Shown here piece after piece: positions 1-5,541 of a stretch of 6,093 nt of DNA (its first letter is position 1; every line of letters begins with the position of its first letter). Under the pieces are notes generated by a model. It made no database searches and was not told the DNA's origin. It saw nothing but the letters and a program-made list of their open reading frames with translations. Origin of the DNA: Desulfurococcales archaeon (GTDB lineage Archaea; Thermoproteota; Thermoprotei_A; Sulfolobales; Desulfurococcaceae); contig JALWQP010000064.1 of assembly GCA_027083045.1 (NCBI GenBank), positions 1 through 6,093 of the forward strand. Direction: 5' to 3'. Position numbers and translations under genes: made by a program.

Positions 1-1
1 G

Positions 2-2002
2 GCTATTATTTCATTATTCCTGCTTATGCTGTTACTTGTTTCGACAACGCCTCCTGCATTTATGGCTGGACAACAAAGGGATTTATTCAGCTATACATGG
101 GTTCGGACACGAACTGTACATGCCCCAGCAGTTACAAGCGAATACGGTCCAGGAGTAATGACGACGATCAATGTGACAGTTGCTTATCCAGGACATGGCA
201 ACATATACTTTAGAGCATCACCTCTCACTGAGCTCGACATGCAGGCGACAGTCCAGATCGCTGTCATGGTTGCCTGCAACGTGCTAGGTCTAGACATGAA
301 CAAATATGACTTCTACGTATCGGTCAATGCTGGAAGCATTATCATCGGAGGTCCTAGTGCTGGCGGGATAATAACCGTCGCAGTAATGGCAGCTCTGGAA
401 AACGCTAGCATTAAGCCAGGGATAACAATGACAGGCATGATAAACCCCGACGGAACAATAGGGCCTGTAGGCGGGTTAAAGGGTAAGTTAGAAGCAGCTG
501 CCCGGGCCGGGTACAAGTACTTCTTGATCCCCATGGGGCAGCGGGTAATACTTGTCCCTAACATTACGTACCAGCAGATATTTCCAGGCATATTCGTGAG
601 TAGAGTAAATTATGAGAAAATAGACCTTGTTAAGCTCGGCGAGGAGCTCGGGGTAAAGGTTATCGAGATATCGAATATTAGGCAAGCCTACTATTACCTC
701 ACAGGAGTAAACCTGACGGTTACTGCTGAGAACATACCGGCTAGTGCGGCCGAGAAAATAGTTGGTCTTGTGAAGAACAATACGCTTGAGATCATAAATG
801 CTACAACATACTATATCAACGCAACAGCTAATCTGGCAAAACTTCTTCCACCCGCAGCCACGAATATTGTTGCCGGGATGACGAACGAGGCGAGCAAGTT
901 ATTAAGTGTAGCAGCTAAGCTCCTCGAGGAGAAGAAAATGTATTCAGCGAGAGCAGAGGCATTGTCTGCGCTCCAAATAGCTTCACAGGCATATCTTATC
1001 GCGAATGGATTGATGAGCAAGAACAGCTTTATCAATATAATCAAGAACGTCAACCAGAGCTTCGTAAACCTCTATAAACAATACAGCGTATTAGCTAGTA
1101 GGCCGGAGATCCCGGTGCAGGGGTTGGGGGCATTAATGGTTCTAGGAATAAACATTCATGAAATACAGCAGGATATTGAGAAAGCCGCGCAGTACCTTGG
1201 GAAAAACGATCTAAGGGATGCTGTGAACACCCTATCAGACGCTATAACGAGAAGCTACTCGGCGCACCTCTACCTGAGAATAGCCGGTGAACTAGGTGGA
1301 GGAATAACCGCTGATAAGTCGGCCCTCGAGAAAGCATCACTAACACTTTACGGCGTAGCGAGGAGCATATATGCGTACGCTTACACACTCGCCAAAGACA
1401 TCAACGCTAATCCAAGTTCGCTCCAGAAGAGCGGGGACTTCCTAAACAAGGCGGCTGAAATGATCACTTCTGGCGACTATGTGGCTGGGCTTGGATATAT
1501 CATAGACTCGATAAGCTTAGGGGTAACAAGCATACATGAATTATTCACTGTGAACAACGTTGAGGCATCATCTGTAATCAGCGACCTTAGACTTAATGCC
1601 CTACAGAACATCGAGAGACTTATAACGCTCGGGATAACACCGTATGCGTCAATAAACTATTACCTCCTAGGAGAACAACTATCCAGAACAAATAATACAG
1701 CCACAATACTTTTCTGCTATATCAAATCATCAACTATAGCAATGATACAAGATATGCTAAGCACAACCTCCAGGACCAGTACATCAATGGAGACCACTAC
1801 AGCCATGCCCACCCCAACAAGAACTCCGACCACACCCGCAAGCACAACTACATCAGTGCCCGGCATCGCGAATATAACTATAGTCTCAAGGACAGCTAAT
1901 AACACACCCTACAGCCTTATACTAGCAATAGTAGTGGTTCTCATGATCGCTGCCTTCATCGTAGGCTACGGAGTGGGCAGAGCATCTGGAAAAACACTTT
2001 AG
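2..2002 (+). CDS. Membrane-anchored extracellular Lon-fold (S16) serine protease, ATPase-less; 5'-partial
   Basis: The reading frame is open back to base 2. The first ATG (26) sits inside a hydrophobic signal-peptide core (AIISLFLLMLLLVSTTPPAF), and no charged N-terminus is visible, so the true start is almost certainly before the window. Numbering below is from ATG 26 (658 residues to the TAG at 2000-2002). Residues about 45-225 form an S16 Lon proteolytic domain: GGPSAGG carries the nucleophile Ser111, MTG carries Thr136, and GGLKGK carries Lys154. The Ser-Thr-Lys spacing of +25 and +43 equals that of E. coli Lon (S679, T704, K722). There is no AAA+ module. Residues about 240-575 are helical and Ala/Leu-rich with degenerate hairpin repeats. 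A Thr/Ser/Pro-rich stalk (579-612), one transmembrane helix (about 629-650) and a short basic tail follow. Many N-x-S/T sequons suggest a glycosylated surface protein. The layout fits the predicted archaeal serine proteases of COG1750; the substrate is unknown. A T-rich stretch follows the stop. Confidence 0.86.
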   Translation, partial: AIISLFLLMLLLVSTTPPAFMAGQQRDLFSYTWVRTRTVHAPAVTSEYGPGVMTTINVTVAYPGHGNIYFRASPLTELDMQATVQIAVMVACNVLGLDMNKYDFYVSVNAGSIIIGGPSAGGIITVAVMAALENASIKPGITMTGMINPDGTIGPVGGLKGKLEAAARAGYKYFLIPMGQRVILVPNITYQQIFPGIFVSRVNYEKIDLVKLGEELGVKVIEISNIRQAYYYLTGVNLTVTAENIPASAAEKIVGLVKNNTLEIINATTYYINATANLAKLLPPAATNIVAGMTNEASKLLSVAAKLLEEKKMYSARAEALSALQIASQAYLIANGLMSKNSFINIIKNVNQSFVNLYKQYSVLASRPEIPVQGLGALMVLGINIHEIQQDIEKAAQYLGKNDLRDAVNTLSDAITRSYSAHLYLRIAGELGGGITADKSALEKASLTLYGVARSIYAYAYTLAKDINANPSSLQKSGDFLNKAAEMITSGDYVAGLGYIIDSISLGVTSIHELFTVNNVEASSVISDLRLNALQNIERLITLGITPYASINYYLLGEQLSRTNNTATILFCYIKSSTIAMIQDMLSTTSRTSTSMETTTAMPTPTRTPTTPASTTTSVPGIANITIVSRTANNTPYSLILAIVVVLMIAAFIVGYGVGRASGKTL

Positions 2003-2059
2003 TTTTCCAAATTTCTACTATGAGACTATCAGCGGTAAATCTGGTTCCGGTGAAGAGTT

Positions 2060-2590
2060 ATGTCTGAGATCAAGTACATAGCCATAGCCGCAGTAAGCGA
2101 AGAGCCCAGCCCGATGCTCATAAAGAACGCCGAGGAATTTCTCGATAAAATAGCGCCCTTTAGGGAGACTATAAGGATCATACTGGGCGGTTACTGGGGA
2201 CTAATGCGTGTGATCGCTGATAAGGCCGCCGAGAAAGGCTTTACCGTGATATTCGCATTGCCCGAGAACCCCCCTTTAATGCCTCCTCGTAGGAAGGAAT
2301 TCATACCAATCATAACTGATCTAGGGTTCCAGTCGAGAAGCACTGTGATGTGTAGAACTTGTGATGTGCTAGTAGCTATGGGCGGTCGAGTAGGCAGTAT
2401 TCTAGAAGTTCTACTAGCATATGACTATGGAAAACCATCCATCATCGTGAGATCGGGGTATGATACCGATAAGCTGGAGAAATGCTTTTCCCGCTATGTG
2501 GATAAGCGTAGAAAGGCGCCTATCTACTATGTCGGCTCAGGCTCTGAGGCTGCTGAGAAGGTCCTGGCACTCCTGGGTATTACCATGTAA
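2060..2590 (+). CDS. LOG/TIGR00725-like Rossmann-fold nucleotide-binding protein
   Basis: The protein has 176 residues and no signal peptide or membrane segment, so it is probably cytoplasmic. The alternating beta/alpha pattern with two glycine-rich turns fits the SLOG/LOG (lysine-decarboxylase-like) superfamily. LGGYWGLM (42-49) corresponds to the first phosphate-binding loop (GGxxGLM), and MGGRVGSILE (107-116) corresponds to the family's PGGxGTxxE motif, keeping the glycines and Glu116 but with Ser in place of Thr and no Pro. Length is usual for the single-domain family. Characterised relatives cleave nucleoside 5'-monophosphates to base plus ribose 5-phosphate or bind nucleotides. With the altered motif I cannot say which applies, so the function is inferred only at fold level. 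A CxxC pair (Cys98, Cys101) lies just before the second loop. The ATG at 2060 is supported by GGTGA at 2049-2053, six bases upstream. The gene follows the protease by 57 bases, so co-transcription is possible but not shown. Confidence 0.8.
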   Translation: MSEIKYIAIAAVSEEPSPMLIKNAEEFLDKIAPFRETIRIILGGYWGLMRVIADKAAEKGFTVIFALPENPPLMPPRRKEFIPIITDLGFQSRSTVMCRTCDVLVAMGGRVGSILEVLLAYDYGKPSIIVRSGYDTDKLEKCFSRYVDKRRKAPIYYVGSGSEAAEKVLALLGITM

Positions 2591-2594
2591 TGAA

Positions 2595-2620
2595 CTGATT
2601 TTTATCGCTGATTTTTTATC
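2595..2620 (+). terminator. Probable T-tract transcription terminator
   Basis: Just after the TAA of the LOG-like gene there are two oligo-T runs (2599-2603 and 2612-2617) within a near-perfect tandem repeat, CTGATTTTTATC then CTGATTTTTTATC. Archaeal RNA polymerase commonly terminates on such T-rich tracts without a hairpin, and none is evident here. The position, between the LOG-like gene and a separate operon, fits a terminator. Confidence 0.55.
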
Positions 2621-2755
2621 ATATTTTATGAAAATGTACTATTATTAAACAACAGTATCCATAAATTATAATGATTTTCCTAATGATTATAACTTAATCA
2701 AATTATTAAATATCTTAAAATAACATTATATTTTTGATCATTTCTAAAGAGTAAG

Positions 2756-2797
2756 TTCGCCCGAAAAAATTAAGTATGAAACCACAAAATACTTATC
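2756..2797 (+). promoter_or_regulatory. Candidate archaeal promoter (BRE/TATA-like) for the ABC operon
   Basis: A purine-rich run followed by an AT-rich octamer (CGAAAAAATTAAG, 2762-2774) resembles a BRE plus TATA-like element, and a second weaker candidate is CAAAATACTTAT (2785-2796). Either would place transcription start about 25 bases downstream and give an untranslated leader of roughly 70-100 bases. The palindrome TTCGCCCGAA (2756-2765) abuts the first candidate and could be an operator. No canonical TTTATA-like box stands out and the region is AT-rich throughout, so the exact element is uncertain. Confidence 0.35.
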
Positions 2798-2879
2798 AGT
2801 TGAACCTAACAGTTCGGCTCCTTTGCACATATCTCTATTAGATCCCCAGCCTTAATGGGCAAAACCCTATCATCTGGTT

Positions 2880-2886
2880 GGGTGAG
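2880..2886 (+). promoter_or_regulatory. Ribosome-binding site deciding the binding-protein start
   Basis: GGGTGAG contains GGTGA (2881-2885), complementary to the 16S rRNA 3' end, four bases before ATG 2890. It overlaps the alternative in-frame TTG at 2878, so that TTG cannot use it. This makes ATG 2890 the better start. Confidence 0.75.
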
Positions 2887-2889
2887 ATT

Positions 2890-4554
2890 ATGAAGTATTG
2901 CAGGGCATTGTCTAAAACAGCTGGTATAGTGATTGCGATCATAATCATAATAGGCATAGCCGCCGGAGCATATTACTACATTTCACAAAAACAGATAACA
3001 ACTACTAAGCTGATCAGATTCGTACCTCTCACTGGCGATTTCGATAAGGATATCATAAATATCGGTAAGGCACTCGAACAGGACGGTATCAAGACAGTAC
3101 AGCTCAGCGTATGGAGCGGTGGAGACCCAAACAGCGTTATGAGGATCTACGGTATAGTCGAGGCGGCATATAGGATCAATAAAATCTGGAAACAAAACAA
3201 CATCAACGTAGAGATAAAGGTTACGACACGGTACGTGAGCAATCCTAATGACGTCTATGAAGACTACATAAACAAGTGGAGTCTAGGACAAGCACCAGAT
3301 ATCATGGCTAATGGATACACTTATATCGCCAGCCTAGCCTCAGAGGGATACATACTAGATCTAACACCGTACTTGAATAACTATACTAGCTTCCTAAACC
3401 AGTTCTACCCGACGCTCATCGATGCAATGAAATGGAACGGCAAGATCTATGGCATACCACAGGATACGGAGGCACGACCACTATATATTAGAAAAGACGT
3501 AGCGGCATGTGCCGGCCTAGACCTGACGGGCCTCGCCGAGAAGATAAAGAACGGGCAGCTCACATGGAGCGACCTATATAGGTGGGCCCTGAAGGTCAAG
3601 GAGAGCGGCTGTGCACCGTGGGGATTAATACACAGAAAAGGATCAGCGCACCCCGATCTAATACAGTTCATATATGCCTTCGGCGGCAAGCTCTACGATG
3701 AGAAAACAGGCAAACTTGTGTTCGACAAAGCCGCTGTTTACAAGTGGTTCGTGGTAGAAAAGACCTTCGCCGACCACGGACTACTACCACACGACATAAT
3801 GTCATGGGACTGGGCAAAACAGATCCACCCAACAGTCGTTGATGGCAAGACACTGGCGTTCATTGGAGGTACATGGCACTGGTTCGAGTGGCAGACCAAG
3901 GCATACTACACTGATCCGAAGACAGGGCAGCAGAGACCTCTGACCTCTGAGGAGGTACACAAGTACTTCTACTACACTCTGTTCCCGAGCGGCATCAAGG
4001 GCAAGCCAGGACTAACGCTGAGCCAGCCATTCGCATGGATGATAAACAGTAAGGCTGGCGAGCGGAACCCGAACTATGATAAGCTCAAGGATCTTTACCA
4101 TGAGCTAGTATTCCTAGTTGTGGTGAAAGCCAGCGATCCCGATATCGTCGCTATTCACAGCCTGATATCAGGACACCTACCAGTAACCAAGACCGCCGCA
4201 GAGCTCATCAAGAACCAGACATGGGTTGATGAGCTGAAGAACCTGAAGGTAAAGCTTGCCCCTGAAGTACTCAACAACATTAAGAACATCATAGAGAAAA
4301 CAGTCAATCCACTCAACGTGCAGTTCCTCGCTAACGTGACATACATGCTAGAGTACACGACGTTCACGCCGAAGCATCCACAGTACCCGAAGCTGGCATC
4401 ATTATTTGCCGAGGCGCTTGACCAGGTGCTCCGTGACAAGATGACGCCAGCACAGGCGGTGAACTACATCGTAGAGAAGATCAATGCCGACCCGGACCTC
4501 AAGAAGAGCGTTGAGATCATTGGGAAGATACCACAGAACTGGACCTTCCCATGA
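2890..4554 (+). CDS. ABC transporter solute-binding protein, carbohydrate type (SBP family 1), membrane-anchored
   Basis: This 554-residue extracellular receptor of a CUT1-type sugar importer is chosen to start at ATG 2890 on its Shine-Dalgarno site; a TTG at 2878 would add four residues. The N-terminus is short and basic (MKYCRALSK), followed by a hydrophobic helix (about 11-30) with no lipobox cysteine and no Ala-x-Ala site. This resembles the class III, pilin-like signal peptides of Sulfolobales sugar-binding proteins, so the helix probably stays as an anchor. The body has typical family features: GQAPDIMA (133-140, the hinge-strand APDI motif), LDLTPYL (156-162), KWNGKIYGIPQDTEARPLYIRKD (181-203, the WnGkiYGiP signature), LTWSDLYRWALKVKESG (224-240), and AFIGGTWHWFEW (323-334). 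Clustered Trp residues (306, 308, 329, 331, 334) suit sugar stacking. Cys207 and Cys241 are the only cysteines outside the signal region and could form a disulfide. It is longer than the usual 400-450 residues. Two permease genes follow directly. The ligand cannot be read from sequence. Confidence 0.93.
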   Translation: MKYCRALSKTAGIVIAIIIIIGIAAGAYYYISQKQITTTKLIRFVPLTGDFDKDIINIGKALEQDGIKTVQLSVWSGGDPNSVMRIYGIVEAAYRINKIWKQNNINVEIKVTTRYVSNPNDVYEDYINKWSLGQAPDIMANGYTYIASLASEGYILDLTPYLNNYTSFLNQFYPTLIDAMKWNGKIYGIPQDTEARPLYIRKDVAACAGLDLTGLAEKIKNGQLTWSDLYRWALKVKESGCAPWGLIHRKGSAHPDLIQFIYAFGGKLYDEKTGKLVFDKAAVYKWFVVEKTFADHGLLPHDIMSWDWAKQIHPTVVDGKTLAFIGGTWHWFEWQTKAYYTDPKTGQQRPLTSEEVHKYFYYTLFPSGIKGKPGLTLSQPFAWMINSKAGERNPNYDKLKDLYHELVFLVVVKASDPDIVAIHSLISGHLPVTKTAAELIKNQTWVDELKNLKVKLAPEVLNNIKNIIEKTVNPLNVQFLANVTYMLEYTTFTPKHPQYPKLASLFAEALDQVLRDKMTPAQAVNYIVEKINADPDLKKSVEIIGKIPQNWTFP

Positions 4555-4572
4555 CCAGGGAGGTGTCGGGGG

Positions 4573-5541
4573 ATGTCTAAAATAAGTCTTTTTTCTAAAA
4601 TTAAGAACTTCATCCATAGTGATGCGTTCATCTTCCTTCTCCCCGCTTTCATTCTGATCATAGTCTTCTACCTCATACCCATCATTGTTTCCGTTTACAT
4701 GAGTTTCACCCCTTTGAAGAACTGGAACATAGCACGATATATACACGAGTTCGTGGGTTTCGAGAACTATTGGCGTTTCTTCTACATGGTGACCCATGAC
4801 CCTACGGTTGAGCCTATATTTATCACAACGATTGTCTTCATACTCATCACACTAGCAATTAATGTCTTGGGAGGGCTTGGACTAGCGATAGCGACTTTCT
4901 TCATGGGCGAGCGAGAGGCTAGCTCGACCCAGCTGTTATGGCTCCTACCACGTATGACCCCCATAGCAGTGTACAGTATGATATGGTACTACTTCTTCCA
5001 CGGCAGTGCGATCGGTACGTTGAACTCTATCATGATGAGCCTAGGAATCATACATGAGCCGATCGACTGGGGCCAGAGCATCATACCATGGGGGCCATGG
5101 ATGATCATTATATTCGTTAATGGATTAGTCGGTGTAAGCTATGGCATGATAGTTTTCACCAGCGCGATCAGCAATATACCTAAGGAACTAGTTATAGCGG
5201 CGAGAGTTGATGGAGCCAGTAACTGGAGCATTACGAAGAACATACTTATACCGCTCCTCAAGTGGCACATAGTATATGTTACGACATGGCAGATGCTAAG
5301 CCTCCTCACGACATACGACCACATATTCCTACTAGTCGAATGGGGCCTAGTCAACCGATACTACGGCACGACATGGGCGCTCTACATCTATAATATGGCG
5401 TTCACAGCGGCAGAGAAAGATCTGGGACTAGCAGCGGCTGCGGGAGTGATACTGGTAATCGTTGGAGCGATACTAGGACTGCTCGCCCTCAAGATACTTG
5501 GGTTCGAGAAAATGGTGAAAGAGCCGAGAGGTGATATCTAG
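4573..5541 (+). CDS. ABC sugar transporter permease, MalF/UgpA type
   Basis: This 322-residue integral membrane subunit forms half of the translocation channel. Six hydrophobic segments are visible at about 17-41, 84-109, 121-141, 173-196, 232-255 and 285-308. The binding-protein-dependent permease signature (EAA loop), which docks the ATPase, is at 205-229: ELVIAARVDGA, then IPLL near 226-229, with the invariant Gly at 214. Six helices with a compact N-terminus is the UgpA-like minimal form; the large extra periplasmic loop of E. coli MalF is absent. A very strong Shine-Dalgarno, GGGAGGTG (4558-4565), lies seven bases before ATG 4573. The gene starts 18 bases after the binding-protein stop and its own stop overlaps the next start, so it is in one operon. 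The substrate is presumably the same sugar-like ligand as the upstream protein's. Confidence 0.96.
   Translation: MSKISLFSKIKNFIHSDAFIFLLPAFILIIVFYLIPIIVSVYMSFTPLKNWNIARYIHEFVGFENYWRFFYMVTHDPTVEPIFITTIVFILITLAINVLGGLGLAIATFFMGEREASSTQLLWLLPRMTPIAVYSMIWYYFFHGSAIGTLNSIMMSLGIIHEPIDWGQSIIPWGPWMIIIFVNGLVGVSYGMIVFTSAISNIPKELVIAARVDGASNWSITKNILIPLLKWHIVYVTTWQMLSLLTTYDHIFLLVEWGLVNRYYGTTWALYIYNMAFTAAEKDLGLAAAAGVILVIVGAILGLLALKILGFEKMVKEPRGDI
5528..5534 (+). promoter_or_regulatory. Ribosome-binding site supporting a GTG start
   Basis: GAGGTGA lies inside the last codons of the upstream permease, six bases before GTG 5541. The spacing matches that of the LOG-like gene's site and fixes GTG 5541 as the start of the second permease, with TAG and GTG sharing one base (TAGTG). 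Confidence 0.8.

Larger units (their letters stand above)
2591..2889. other. AT-rich intergenic region between LOG-like gene and ABC operon
   Basis: These 299 bases have no credible ORF on either strand. By hand count, bases 2591-2750 are about 18% G+C, while the last 90 bases before the binding-protein gene are clearly richer. It holds the T-tract repeat at the left end, a direct repeat TAATGATT (2669-2676 and 2681-2688), an AT-only inverted repeat TTATAAT/ATTATAA (2666-2672 and 2686-2692), a short palindrome TTCG-CC-CGAA (2756-2765), and GAAC-N6-GTTC (2802-2815). The most economical reading is terminator on the left, promoter with possible operators around 2750-2820, and a 5' leader on the right. 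I see no RNA gene in it. Confidence 0.75.

Noticed and set aside
2460..2648. 62-residue + strand frame overlapping the end of the LOG-like gene and entering the gap
   Set aside because: It lies mostly inside a well-supported gene in another frame, lacks a ribosome-binding site and has no recognisable composition or motif.
2666..2692. TTATAAT/ATTATAA inverted repeat as a hairpin or operator
   Set aside because: The arms are seven A/T-only bases in about 18% G+C sequence, so the match is expected by chance and would be unstable at high temperature.
2844..2883. Possible leader RNA folding over the ribosome-binding site (ACCC 2864-2867 with GGGT 2880-2883; CCAG 2846-2849 with CTGG 2874-2877)
   Set aside because: The stems are only four base pairs and match no riboswitch I recognise, so this is not strong enough to call.
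2878..2889. TTG start for the binding protein, four codons upstream
   Set aside because: The only good ribosome-binding site (2881-2885) would lie inside the coding region. ATG 2890 is correctly spaced from it.
2591..2889. A hidden small RNA, C/D-box RNA, tRNA or small protein in the gap
   Set aside because: I found no paired C and D boxes, no tRNA-like fold and only frames of a few codons on either strand.
4402..4797. 131-residue minus-strand frame across the binding-protein/permease junction
   Set aside because: It is antisense to two strongly supported genes and to their Shine-Dalgarno site, and its translation shows no family features.
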